Assembly: GCF_002210225.1 (NCBI RefSeq) | Contig: NZ_MWUJ01000023.1 | Coordinates: 1-34,747 of the forward strand | Direction: 5' to 3' | Origin: Geofilum rhodophaeum | GTDB lineage: Bacteria; Bacteroidota; Bacteroidia; Bacteroidales; Marinilabiliaceae | Length of the DNA: 34,747 bases | In this document: in pieces, positions 8,540 through 15,714 of the stretch | Layout: the number at the start of each line of letters is the position of its first letter | How positions within the stretch are numbered: position 1 is the first letter of the stretch | The notes under the pieces: model-generated | Told to the model about the DNA's origin: nothing | The model's database searches: none | The model's input: only the letters and a program-made list of their open reading frames with translations | Position numbers and translations under genes: made by a program

Positions 8540-9583
8540 ATGAAACCATCCATAAAAAACAGCCTGTTCGCCTTTAGTCTCCCCATATTTCTGCTGGGCG
8601 CCTGCGGCGGCGGAAGCGGACAAAGTGCCTCCGGGACAGCCAGCAACAGTACCGGCAGTGCTGCCAAACAGACAGCCGCTGCCACCAAAGTCGACCTGCA
8701 GACGCCCGACTTCGTGGCCGACTCGGCCTACCACTATGTGGCCCAACAGGTGGCCTTTGGTCCCCGAGTGCCCAACACCCCCGCCCACCTGGCCTGTGCC
8801 GACTATCTGGCCGCTAAGTTGCGCGACTTCGGTGCCGAAGTCATCGTGCAGGAAGCGGAAGTCCGCGCCTTCGACAACACCCGCCTGCAAATCCGCAACA
8901 TTGTCGGGCAGTTTCAGCCAGAAAAAAGTAACCGAATTATGTTGTATGCGCATTGGGACAGTCGCCCCTTTGCCGACTACGATCCCGATCCGGCCCGGCG
9001 CAATGAGGCCATCGACGGCGCCAACGACGGCGCCAGTGGCGTAGGCGTACTGCTCGAAATAGCCCGTCAGCTGGGTCAGCACCCGACCCATCCCGGCATC
9101 GACATCATCTTTTTCGACGCCGAAGATTACGGTCAGCCCGACCACCTAGACCTGCCCTACCAACCCGACACCTGGGCCCTGGGCAGTCAGTACTGGGGCA
9201 AAACCCCCCACAAGCGCGACTACTACGCCCGCTTCGGCATCCTGCTCGACATGGTGGGCGCCCCCAACGCCCAGTTTTACCGGGAACAATACAGTCTGCA
9301 AATGGCCCCACGCCTGGTCGATCACATTTGGGGCATCGCCGGCGAGCTGGGCTACGGCAACCAATTCAATTACAACAAGGGCGGTATGATTGTCGACGAC
9401 CACGTCTACGTTTACCAACACCGCCAAATTCCCAGTGTCAACATCATCCAGTACGAGCCCGCCAGCGCCACCAGCTTTGGCCACTACTGGCACACCCACA
9501 ACGACACCATGGACAACATCGACAAAGGCACCTTAAAGGCTGTGGGTCAGACCGTACTCGAAGTCATTTACCGCGAAAAATAG
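8540..9583 (+). CDS. M28-family lipoprotein, probable glutaminyl-peptide cyclotransferase
   Basis: Likely an exported zinc enzyme that converts N-terminal Gln of proteins to pyroglutamate; a plain M28 aminopeptidase is the alternative. The 347-residue product begins with a lipoprotein signal peptide (lipobox LGAC, Cys22) and a low-complexity Gly/Ser/Ala spacer. Metal-site motifs of the M28 and animal-type QC fold follow in order: [10 protein letters not shown] (from 137), DGANDGASG (159-167), FFDAEDYG (191-198) and [12 protein letters not shown] near the end. FFDAED aligns with the QC pattern FFDGEE, with Asp in place of the second Glu, as I recall from Bacteroidota QC proteins. The segment with WALGSQYW also fits QC better than an aminopeptidase. 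rnhB starts two bases after its stop, so the two are translationally close. Confidence 0.8.
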   Translation: MKPSIKNSLFAFSLPIFLLGACGGGSGQSASGTASNSTGSAAKQTAAATKVDLQTPDFVADSAYHYVAQQVAFGPRVPNTPAHLACADYLAAKLRDFGAEVIVQEAEVRAFDNTRLQIRNIVGQFQPEKSNRIMLYAHWDSRPFADYDPDPARRNEAIDGANDGASGVGVLLEIARQLGQHPTHPGIDIIFFDAEDYGQPDHLDLPYQPDTWALGSQYWGKTPHKRDYYARFGILLDMVGAPNAQFYREQYSLQMAPRLVDHIWGIAGELGYGNQFNYNKGGMIVDDHVYVYQHRQIPSVNIIQYEPASATSFGHYWHTHNDTMDNIDKGTLKAVGQTVLEVIYREK

Positions 9584-9585
9584 GC

Positions 9586-10200
9586 ATGGCACCTCGCACC
9601 CCGCTTCAAAGCTGCTACCAGCAAGAGCTCCTCGAAGCCGGCTGCGACGAAGCCGGTCGCGGTTGCCTGGCCGGACCCGTCAGTGCCGCGGCAGTCGTGC
9701 TGCCGCGCGACTTTCGCCACCCCCTGCTCAACGACAGTAAGCAACTGACCCACAAACAGCGCGATCAGCTGCGCAGCGTCATCGAAAGCGAGGCCCTCAG
9801 CTGGGCAGTAGCCCTCGTACACAATCCCGAAATCGACCAGATCAACATCCTCAATGCCGCCATCAAAGCCATGCACCTGGCCCTGGAGCAACTGCGCCCC
9901 CAACCCGAGCTCTTACTCATAGACGGCAACCGCTTCAAAAGCTATAAAAACCTGCCCCACCACTGCATCGTAAAAGGCGACGCCACCTACCTCAGCATAG
10001 CCGCCGCCTCGGTCCTGGCCAAAACCCATCGCGACCAGTGGATGGAAGAGGCCCACCGGCAATACCCCCATTACGGCTGGAACCAGAACAAAGGCTACCC
10101 CACCAAAGCGCACCGTGCCGCCATCGAGCAGCACGGCGCCACCCCCCTGCACCGACGCAGCTTCCGGCTTACAGATGGCCAGCTGCAGCTGCCCCTTTAG
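9586..10200 (+). CDS. rnhB: Ribonuclease HII
   Basis: This enzyme nicks RNA in RNA-DNA hybrids and removes misincorporated ribonucleotides. The product is 204 residues, a usual length. The signature [16 protein letters not shown] contains the catalytic Asp21-Glu22 pair; LLIDGN gives the third acidic residue and the [14 protein letters not shown] block the fourth. The frame is open further upstream, but the ATG at 9586, two bases after the preceding stop, gives the standard N-terminus. The last codons (QLQLPL-stop) form a 20-bp sequence that recurs at 12902-12921. The TAG stop overlaps the TTAG target duplication of a MITE-like element that starts immediately after the gene. Confidence 0.96.
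   Translation: MAPRTPLQSCYQQELLEAGCDEAGRGCLAGPVSAAAVVLPRDFRHPLLNDSKQLTHKQRDQLRSVIESEALSWAVALVHNPEIDQINILNAAIKAMHLALEQLRPQPELLLIDGNRFKSYKNLPHHCIVKGDATYLSIAAASVLAKTHRDQWMEEAHRQYPHYGWNQNKGYPTKAHRAAIEQHGATPLHRRSFRLTDGQLQLPL
10180..10199 (+). repeat. Left copy of a 20-bp direct repeat (att-like) in the rnhB 3' end
   Basis: CAGCTGCAGCTGCCCCTTTA. It encodes the last residues of RNase HII and recurs identically at 12902-12921. The CsgG-type lipoprotein operon lies between the two copies. An identical sequence at the 3' end of a gene and beyond an adjacent cassette is typical of integration by target duplication. Confidence 0.85.
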
Positions 10201-10374
10201 CCTGCTTTATTCATAATTTGTCGTTATGAGATGCTCAAATACCAATAAATATGGACAACCGCAAAGAAAATGGACGCAGGGAATAATAGATTATTTTCAA
10301 ATCTATTTTATTGAGGACGTCCGTATTTAGCAGGTAGTTGGGCATCGTAATAGATAATTTATGAATAATGCAGG
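10201..10374. mobile_element. MITE-like element, 174 bp, with 22-bp terminal inverted repeats
   Basis: The left end (10201-10222, starting CCTGCTTTATTCATAA) and the right end (10353-10374, ending TTATGAATAATGCAGG) are inverted repeats matching at 19 of 22 positions. TTAG flanks both sides (10197-10200 and 10375-10378), a plausible 4-bp target duplication. There is no coding sequence inside; a further internal hairpin (TAGATT/AATCTA) is present near 10290. The 4-bp TTAA-like target and CC ends recall IS1380-family elements, but that family assignment is tentative. The element inserted exactly at the rnhB stop codon. Confidence 0.75.
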
Positions 10375-10440
10375 TTAGACCATTCGTCATTTTTTTTCAA
10401 GCAATCGTCACATCGCTGTTTCGCCAGTGATATTATTTAC

Positions 10441-10448
10441 TACCTTCG
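10441..10448 (+). promoter_or_regulatory. Possible -7 element for the CsgG-type operon
   Basis: TACCTTCG fits TAnnTTTG except for one C. It lies 25 bases before the ATG at 10474 and outside the MITE. The variant TTCG also occurs in front of folB. Confidence 0.45.
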
Positions 10449-10473
10449 TTTATTCACTAAACTCAATCCAAAA

Positions 10474-11403
10474 ATGCGAAAGATTGTCTTTGTACCAGCA
10501 CTTTGTCTTCTGCTGGCTGCCTGCACCACGCAACAAAAAGTTGTTCAGGTTCAATCCCAGGTTCAACCAGAAGCTCCACAGGAACTCTCCTTAAAACGAA
10601 AAGTAGCCATTGCCCGCTTTTCCAATGAAACCCAATATGCCAAAGGCATATTTTACGACAAAGAAAACGATCCCATCAGCAAACAGGCCATGGACATCCT
10701 ATCTACCAAGCTGGCCGCCTCGCAAAAATTCATTCTCCTTGAAAGAGACGGGATGGACAAAATCCTTGAAGAAATTGAACTCGCCGGCAACAACAACTAC
10801 CAGCAAGTTGGAGCGGATTATCTGATCCTGGGCTCAGTAACCGAATTTGGCCGCAAAAATGTAGGCGACGTCAACGCCTTCTCCAGAAGTAAAACACAAA
10901 CCGTACAAGCCGGAGTAAGCATCCGGCTGGTAGACGTCTCTACCGGACAAATCATCTACTCAGAAGAAGCAAAGGGTCAGGCAGAAACCAGCAACACCAC
11001 AGTGATGGGACTGGGCGAACGCACCGATTACGACGCCACACTCAGCGACAAAGCCATCTCTGCAGCCATCAGTCAACTCACCGAAAACATCATTAACAAT
11101 TGTATGAATCGCCCCTGGAAATCCTACTTTCTGTCACACGACGAAAACGGCATCTTTATTTCAGGTGGCACAAGTCAGAACATCCAAATTGGCGACACCT
11201 TTGACGTAGTAGAAAAAGGGAAAGAAGTCAAAAACCCCCAAACCGGAATGATGATGGAACTCCCGGGCAAAACCGTAGGCAAGGTTCGCATCACCTTTTG
11301 CGGCGGAGACAGTCCCGAAAGTGAATTTTCTATGGTCGAATTCAGCCAGGGTTCCATAGACCCTGACCAACTCAACAATTACTACATCAAAGAAATAAAA
11401 TAA
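10474..11403 (+). CDS. CsgG-family outer-membrane lipoprotein
   Basis: CsgG proteins form oligomeric outer-membrane pores; the founding member exports curli subunits. This 309-residue protein has a lipoprotein signal peptide with lipobox LAAC (Cys17). The CsgG domain covers about residues 40-225: KRKVAIARFSNET, LAASQKFILLERDGMDKILEE, GADYLILGSVTEFGRK and SIRLVDVSTGQIIYSEEAKG. A C-terminal part of about 80 residues (ISGGTSQNIQIGDTFDVVEKG and on) looks like a small beta domain often appended to CsgG-type lipoproteins. No curli genes (csgA, B, E, F) are nearby. It is the first gene of a four-lipoprotein operon, the next gene starting four bases later. Whether it forms a pore here is inference. 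Confidence 0.88.
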   Translation: MRKIVFVPALCLLLAACTTQQKVVQVQSQVQPEAPQELSLKRKVAIARFSNETQYAKGIFYDKENDPISKQAMDILSTKLAASQKFILLERDGMDKILEEIELAGNNNYQQVGADYLILGSVTEFGRKNVGDVNAFSRSKTQTVQAGVSIRLVDVSTGQIIYSEEAKGQAETSNTTVMGLGERTDYDATLSDKAISAAISQLTENIINNCMNRPWKSYFLSHDENGIFISGGTSQNIQIGDTFDVVEKGKEVKNPQTGMMMELPGKTVGKVRITFCGGDSPESEFSMVEFSQGSIDPDQLNNYYIKEIK

Positions 11404-11407
11404 GCCC

Positions 11408-11740
11408 ATGAAAGCGCTCTACCTACTTTTGCTATCCAGCCTCTTGATTTTGGCTGGCTGCACCGGCGTAAAAAGCGTCAGCAGCGGATTAGAAAATCAG
11501 GCCTACCTTGAAATACTGGGAAATCCGCAAAGCTTCCCCAACGGGGTCGTTGTTAAAATCAACGACAATATGGAATTTCCAGCTGAGGTCAACGCACCAA
11601 ATGCCAAACGTCCCAAAGGAACCGTGTATGCAATTCCCACCGGCAGCAATTTGGTGACCATCAGCGTAAACAACGAAACAATATACCGTAAGAACATATT
11701 CGTCGGTGCACAAGAAACCAAACAAATCACCTTACCTTAA
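11408..11740 (+). CDS. Small lipoprotein of unknown function in the CsgG operon
   Basis: I do not recognise this 110-residue protein. It has a strong lipoprotein signal peptide (MKALYLLLLSSLLILAGC, Cys18). The mature part is about 90 residues and predicted mostly beta-rich, with alternating hydrophobic residues (VVVKINDN, NLVTISVNNETIYRKNIFVG). The pattern vaguely recalls PEGA-like surface domains, but that is weak. It lies four bases after the CsgG-type gene and 35 bases before the DUF4810 gene, so it is almost certainly cotranscribed. The CsgG-DUF4810-DUF799 trio known from proteobacteria usually lacks this gene, so it may be a lineage-specific partner. Confidence 0.75.
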   Translation: MKALYLLLLSSLLILAGCTGVKSVSSGLENQAYLEILGNPQSFPNGVVVKINDNMEFPAEVNAPNAKRPKGTVYAIPTGSNLVTISVNNETIYRKNIFVGAQETKQITLP

Positions 11741-11775
11741 ACTTCTGCAATAATTCAACCATAAAGAAAACCCAA

Positions 11776-12126
11776 ATGAAATTATTAAAAACCACAATGG
11801 TGCTGCTTTTACTCGCGGCCCTGGGATCTTGTGCACCACAAGTACTGCCCCTTTACACCTGGGGATCCTACGAACAAGACAGCTACAATTATCTGCACAA
11901 AGCCAACGAAGAATCGATACAAGCCCTCTTGCTTGCTTACCAGGAGGTGATAGAGAATCAGGAAGGCTCAAGAGAAACAACACCTCCCGGCATCTGTGCC
12001 GACTACGGATTTTTACTTTTACAACTCGACAGAGTGGCAGAAGGGAAAGCCATGTTGGAAAAAGAAATTGAGCTGTATCCCGAATCAAAAGTCTTTGTTG
12101 ATCGCATTCTAAAACTCATTGAATAA
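11776..12126 (+). CDS. DUF4810 lipoprotein
   Basis: A 116-residue lipoprotein (lipobox LGSC, Cys19). The mature sequence begins with LPLYTWGSYEQDSYNYLH, the characteristic opening of DUF4810. It continues as helices resembling a single TPR-like unit (PPGICADYGFLLLQLDRVAEGKAM). The length is normal for the family. No biochemical role is established; DUF4810 genes recur next to CsgG-type and DUF799 genes, as here, which suggests a periplasmic or outer-membrane complex. The following gene begins 16 bases after its stop. Confidence 0.85.
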   Translation: MKLLKTTMVLLLLAALGSCAPQVLPLYTWGSYEQDSYNYLHKANEESIQALLLAYQEVIENQEGSRETTPPGICADYGFLLLQLDRVAEGKAMLEKEIELYPESKVFVDRILKLIE

Positions 12127-12142
12127 TCGCAAAACCCAAACC

Positions 12143-12832
12143 ATGCTAAAAAATACCATACTACTAACGCTCACAGCACTGGTTCTTACCACCGCCTGTA
12201 CCGTTACCGAACCCGTTTCCAAACTTCAGGCCTACAATGGGCTTTACACCGAAAAACCCGTCTCGTTGCTGATTATGCCTCCCATCAACCGAAGCACCAA
12301 CGTTGAAGCCAAGGAGTATTTTCACACCACACTGAATGTCCCCATAGCCAATGCGGGCTATTATGTCATTCCACCCTTTTTGTCCATGGACATCCTCAAG
12401 CGCGAAAGCGCCTACGATGCCGAATTGTTCCTGGATGCTCCATTGGCCAAATTTGGAGAAGTATTTGGTGCAGACATGGCGCTGTTCACCCTCATACACA
12501 AATGGGATAAATCAAGCATAGGAGCCACCGTAACTGTCGATGTCGAATACATCATCAAATCCATCCATACCAACGAAGTCCTGTTTAAACGAAGAGGACA
12601 AGTGACCTACGACACCTCAATGAATCTTGGAGGTTCCGGACTGGTTGGTGCCCTGGCCAATATGGCCGCCTCTGCAATCAACACCGCAGTCACCAAATAC
12701 GTAGACGTCGCCAGAGCTTGTAACAGCTATACACTGAGCGACCTGCCTGCAGGAACTTACAGTCCCACCTTCCTTCAGGACAGCATACAAAATGCCGGCA
12801 AGGATGTCTTTAAGGTGACCATCAAAAAATAA
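12143..12832 (+). CDS. DUF799 / GNA1162-family lipoprotein
   Basis: A 229-residue lipoprotein (signal MLKNTILLTLTALVLTTAC, Cys19). The segment PVSLLIMPPINRSTNVEAKEYF followed by NAGYYVIPPFLSMDIL matches the DUF799/GNA1162 family, whose meningococcal member is a surface-associated lipoprotein with a TolB-N-like or CsgG-related fold. The second half, KSSIGATVTVDVEYIIKSI through EVLFKRRGQVTYD, is the beta-rich part. A TTG 24 bases upstream is in frame, but the ATG at 12143 gives a proper lipoprotein signal, so it is preferred. It is the last gene of the operon; a strong terminator follows 25 bases later. Confidence 0.87.
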   Translation: MLKNTILLTLTALVLTTACTVTEPVSKLQAYNGLYTEKPVSLLIMPPINRSTNVEAKEYFHTTLNVPIANAGYYVIPPFLSMDILKRESAYDAELFLDAPLAKFGEVFGADMALFTLIHKWDKSSIGATVTVDVEYIIKSIHTNEVLFKRRGQVTYDTSMNLGGSGLVGALANMAASAINTAVTKYVDVARACNSYTLSDLPAGTYSPTFLQDSIQNAGKDVFKVTIKK

Positions 12833-12856
12833 AAGCAATTCACCAGGAAAACAGCA

Positions 12857-12888
12857 AAAGCCGCTCCCCAGTCAAGGGGGGCGGCTTT
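12857..12888 (+). terminator. Intrinsic terminator of the CsgG-type operon
   Basis: A 13-bp stem, AAAGCCGCTCCCC with GGGGGGCGGCTTT (one G-T pair), encloses the loop AGTCAA. It lies between the DUF799 stop and the right copy of the 20-bp direct repeat. Confidence 0.85.
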
Positions 12889-12901
12889 AGTGTTTCCCGG
12901 A

Positions 12902-12921
12902 CAGCTGCAGCTGCCCCTTTA
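12902..12921 (+). repeat. Right copy of the 20-bp direct repeat
   Basis: Identical to 10180-10199 at all 20 positions. Read in the rnhB frame it gives QLQLPL followed by TAA, so it carries a complete end of the gene. The two copies are 2722 bases apart and bracket the MITE and the lipoprotein operon. Confidence 0.85.
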
Positions 12922-12938
12922 AAACCGCAAATAATCGC

Positions 12939-12946
12939 TATCTTTG
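12939..12946 (+). promoter_or_regulatory. Bacteroidota -7 element for the S46 peptidase gene
   Basis: TATCTTTG is an exact TAnnTTTG match, 28 bases before the ATG at 12975 and just outside the direct repeat. Before the cassette arrived this promoter would have directly followed rnhB. Confidence 0.65.
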
Positions 12947-12974
12947 TCGGCGGAAAAATTGAAAAAACTTACGG

Positions 12975-15125
12975 ATGAAAAAACTACTCTCTCTGAGCCT
13001 CCTTTTGCTCCTTATTAACCTGAGCAAAGCGAAGGCCGACGAAGGCATGTGGCTGTTGCCCCTGCTCCAGCAACTCAACATCGAGACCATGAACGAAATG
13101 GGCCTCGAACTCAGCGCCGAAGAGCTCTTCAGCATCAATCAGTCGAGCCTCAAAGACGCCATCGTAATATTTGGCGGCGGCTGCACCGGCGAGATGATAT
13201 CCGACCAGGGCCTGTTGCTGACCAACCACCACTGCGGTTACGGTCAGATTCAGGAACTCAGCACCCTCGAAAACAACTACCTCGACAACGGTTTTTGGGC
13301 CGCATCCAAAGAAGAGGAATTGCCCGCCCCCGGCCTTAAAGTCACCTTTATGCGCCACATGGAAGACGTCACCAACCGCGTACTCGAAGGAGTCGCCGAG
13401 GACATGGACCACGAAACCCGTCAAAAAGCCATTCGCGCCAACATCGACAGCATCACCAAGGCAGCCGCAGAAGGCAACGACTACGAGCACCTGGTGCGCG
13501 ACTACTTTGCCGGCAACCAATACTTCCTCATAAGCTACGAAGAGTTTACCGACGTGCGCTTTGTGGGTGCGCCCCCCAGCAGCATCGGTAAATTCGGCTA
13601 CGACACCGACAACTGGATGTGGCCCCGCCACACCGGCGACTTTTCCATCTTCCGCGTGTATGCCGGTCACGACGGCAAACCGGCCGATTACTCGCCCGAC
13701 AACATTCCCTACCAGCCCCTGCATCACCTGCCTGTATCGCTGCAGGGTGTAGAAATGGACGATTTTGCCATGACCCTGGGCTTCCCCGGAAGCACCCAGC
13801 GCTACCTGCCCTCCTGGGGCATTCAGGAACGCATGAACATCTTCAACCAGACCCTCATCACCGTACGCGGCGAAAAGCAGGACATCTGGGCCGAAGACAT
13901 GGCTGCCAGCGACAAGGTGCGCCTGCAGTACGCCACCAAATTCTCACGCAGCTCCAACTATTGGAAGAACAGCATCGGCATGAACCGCGGCCTCGAAGCC
14001 CTCGATGTACTCAGCCAAAAACGGGAACTCGAAGCACGCTTTGCCGAGTGGGCAGAAAGCAGTGCCGCCAACCAGGAACGCTACGGGAAAGTACTGGCCA
14101 CCGTTAAGGAAGCCTACACCTCGCGTGCGCCCCAATACAAAGCCAGCAACTACCTGCGTGAAACCCTGGTCAACGGCACAGAAATCTACCGCTTTGCCGG
14201 CGGCGCCAAAATCCTCGAAAACGCCCTCGAAGCCGGTCATCAGACCGCCATCGACTCGGCCGTCAGCGAGCTGCGCAGCGCCGGCGAAGTCTTCTTTAAA
14301 GACTACAGCGCCCCCACCGACCAGAAGGTCCTCGCCGCCATGCTGGCCCGCTACGCCCAAGACATCGAAAATCGGTTTTGGCCCGACTTTTACACAGAAG
14401 TAAACAAGAAATACCAGGGCGACTACCAAAAGTATGCTGAAAAACTGTTTGAAAAATCCCTCTTCACCAGCCAGGCCGCCTTCGAAGCCTTCCTGGCTAA
14501 GCCCAGTCTCAAAAAACTGCGCAAGGATCCCGCCTACCAGGCCGGACGCTCCGTCCGCAAGCAATACAACAAGCTCCTGGGGATGAATCGCGAAGCCCAG
14601 CAGCAAATCGATAACGCCTCTCGCTTGTTTATTGCGGGACTCATGGAAATGCAGCCCGATAAAGTGTTTTACCCCGACGCCAACTTTACCATGCGTCTGA
14701 GTTACGGAACCGTGGGCGACTACGAGCCCCGCGACGCCGTCCGCTACAAGCACTACACCACCCTTCAGGGCGTAATGGAGAAAGAAGACCCCGACAATTT
14801 TGAGTTCTTTGTGCCCGAGCGCCTCAAAGAACTCCACGCCACTACCGACTACGGAAGGTACGGCGACAAAGACGGCAGTCTCTGGGTCAACTTCACCACC
14901 AACAACGACATCACCGGTGGCAACAGCGGCAGTCCCGTCATCAACGGCAAAGGCCAGCTCATCGGTCTCGCCTTCGACGGCAACTGGGAAGCCATGAGCG
15001 GCGACATCGCCTTTGAACCCGAATTGCAGAAATGCATCAACGTGGACATCCGCTACGTACTCTTCATCATCGACAAGTACGCCGGCGCCAGCCACCTCAT
15101 CGACGAAATGACCATCGTAGAATAA
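12975..15125 (+). CDS. S46-family dipeptidyl-peptidase (DPP7/DPP11 type)
   Basis: An exported serine exopeptidase that releases dipeptides from peptide N-termini in the periplasm, feeding amino-acid metabolism. The 716-residue length is typical. The signal peptide (about 1-21, cut near AKA-DEGMW) precedes the family start DEGMWLL. The catalytic His is in TNHHCGYG (residue 85 or 86), the Asp region is YDTDNWMWPRHTGDFS, and the nucleophile is Ser651 in TGGNSGSPV. In this family the residue 18 positions after the serine separates DPP7 (Gly, hydrophobic P1) from DPP11 (Arg or Ser, acidic P1). Here it is Gly669 in FDGN, which points to DPP7-type preference; this relies on remembered numbering. It has its own promoter and terminator. 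Confidence 0.94.
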   Translation: MKKLLSLSLLLLLINLSKAKADEGMWLLPLLQQLNIETMNEMGLELSAEELFSINQSSLKDAIVIFGGGCTGEMISDQGLLLTNHHCGYGQIQELSTLENNYLDNGFWAASKEEELPAPGLKVTFMRHMEDVTNRVLEGVAEDMDHETRQKAIRANIDSITKAAAEGNDYEHLVRDYFAGNQYFLISYEEFTDVRFVGAPPSSIGKFGYDTDNWMWPRHTGDFSIFRVYAGHDGKPADYSPDNIPYQPLHHLPVSLQGVEMDDFAMTLGFPGSTQRYLPSWGIQERMNIFNQTLITVRGEKQDIWAEDMAASDKVRLQYATKFSRSSNYWKNSIGMNRGLEALDVLSQKRELEARFAEWAESSAANQERYGKVLATVKEAYTSRAPQYKASNYLRETLVNGTEIYRFAGGAKILENALEAGHQTAIDSAVSELRSAGEVFFKDYSAPTDQKVLAAMLARYAQDIENRFWPDFYTEVNKKYQGDYQKYAEKLFEKSLFTSQAAFEAFLAKPSLKKLRKDPAYQAGRSVRKQYNKLLGMNREAQQQIDNASRLFIAGLMEMQPDKVFYPDANFTMRLSYGTVGDYEPRDAVRYKHYTTLQGVMEKEDPDNFEFFVPERLKELHATTDYGRYGDKDGSLWVNFTTNNDITGGNSGSPVINGKGQLIGLAFDGNWEAMSGDIAFEPELQKCINVDIRYVLFIIDKYAGASHLIDEMTIVE

Positions 15126-15143
15126 ACCGCAACAACGGTAGGA

Positions 15144-15177
15144 ATAAGAAAAGCCGGTTTTCACCGGCTTTTCTTAT
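15144..15177 (+). terminator. Intrinsic terminator after the S46 peptidase gene
   Basis: Stem AATAAGAAAAGCCGGT with ACCGGCTTTTCTTATC-side complement (15 bp) and loop TTTC. It is symmetrical, so it can act in both directions. Its right edge overlaps the promoter element of folB. Confidence 0.85.
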
Positions 15178-15182
15178 CTTCG
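15175..15182 (+). promoter_or_regulatory. Possible -7 element for folB
   Basis: TATCTTCG fits TAnnTTTG with one C substitution and lies 19 bases before the folB ATG. It overlaps the last bases of the preceding terminator. Confidence 0.45.
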
Positions 15183-15201
15183 CACTTTAAAACCAGTAAG
15201 A

Positions 15202-15585
15202 ATGGAAGTCCAACCAATAGCCACCATCGACCTCGATGAGATGGTCTTTTACGCCTACCACGGCTGTTTTAAAGAAGAACAAGTCGTCGGCAACCCCTTT
15301 CGCGTCAACCTGTCGCTGCAGACCGATATCGCCCTGCCCCGGCAGAGCGACCGCATTCAGGACGCCCTCAACTACGTTGAAGTCTACCGTGCCGTAGAAG
15401 AAGAAATGATGCAGACCTCTCACCTCCTCGAACACGTTGGTGGCCGCATCATCGACCGCCTCTTTAAAGACTTCCCCAGTCTGCTCTGGGCCAAAGTCCG
15501 CGTCTCCAAAATGCATCCCCCCATGGGTGGTCAAATGCAGAGCGTCAGTCTCACCCTCGAGCGCAGCAAAAAAGCAGGCACATAA
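15202..15585 (+). CDS. folB: Dihydroneopterin aldolase
   Basis: This enzyme converts 7,8-dihydroneopterin to 6-hydroxymethyl-7,8-dihydropterin and glycolaldehyde in folate synthesis. The 127 residues match the family size. Expected active-site features are present: YAYHGCFKEEQ with Glu25/Glu26, Tyr58 in ALNYVEVY, Glu77 in HLLEHVGGRI and the catalytic Lys103 in VRVSKMHPPMGG. The start ATG at 15202 gives a standard N-terminus. No other folate gene is in the window. It sits between the S46 terminator and the tRNA-Cys gene. Confidence 0.95.
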   Translation: MEVQPIATIDLDEMVFYAYHGCFKEEQVVGNPFRVNLSLQTDIALPRQSDRIQDALNYVEVYRAVEEEMMQTSHLLEHVGGRIIDRLFKDFPSLLWAKVRVSKMHPPMGGQMQSVSLTLERSKKAGT

Positions 15586-15620
15586 AAGCGCCAGCACTTG
15601 CTTGACATCAAAACTTTTTC

Positions 15621-15628
15621 TATTTTTG
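15621..15628 (+). promoter_or_regulatory. Promoter -7 element for tRNA-Cys
   Basis: TATTTTTG is an exact TAnnTTTG match, 13 bases before the mature tRNA 5' end. A TTGACA lies upstream at 15602-15607. The first TTG of that box is 16 bases from the -7 element, slightly short for the usual spacing. Confidence 0.65.
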
Positions 15629-15640
15629 CACACTCAAATC

Positions 15641-15714
15641 GGTCGGTTGGCCGAGTGGCTAGGCAACGGTCTGCAAAACCGTGTACGGCGGTTCGAATCC
15701 GCCACCGACCTCCA
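15641..15714 (+). tRNA. tRNA-Cys (anticodon GCA)
   Basis: A full cloverleaf is readable: acceptor GGTCGGT paired with ACCGACC, anticodon stem ACGGT/ACCGT with loop CTGCAAA (anticodon GCA) and T-arm GGCGGTTCGAATCCGCC. The discriminator T is at 15711 and an encoded CCA is at 15712-15714. The length with CCA is 74 bases, usual for tRNA-Cys. Confidence 0.97.

Noticed and set aside
10474-12832. Curli (type VIII) secretion system
   Set aside because: Only a CsgG-like protein is present. No CsgA/B subunits, CsgE, CsgF or CsgD-like genes occur nearby.
13944-15164. Open frame of 406 codons on the minus strand opposite the S46 gene
   Set aside because: It is antisense to an intact, motif-complete peptidase. 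Its product is Val/Gly/Ala-rich with no recognisable domain, as expected for a mirror frame in GC-rich coding DNA.
15641-15714. tRNA-Cys as an integration site for the polysaccharide operon
   Set aside because: No repeat of the tRNA 3' end was found on the far side of the operon and no integrase is present; a terminator directly follows the tRNA.
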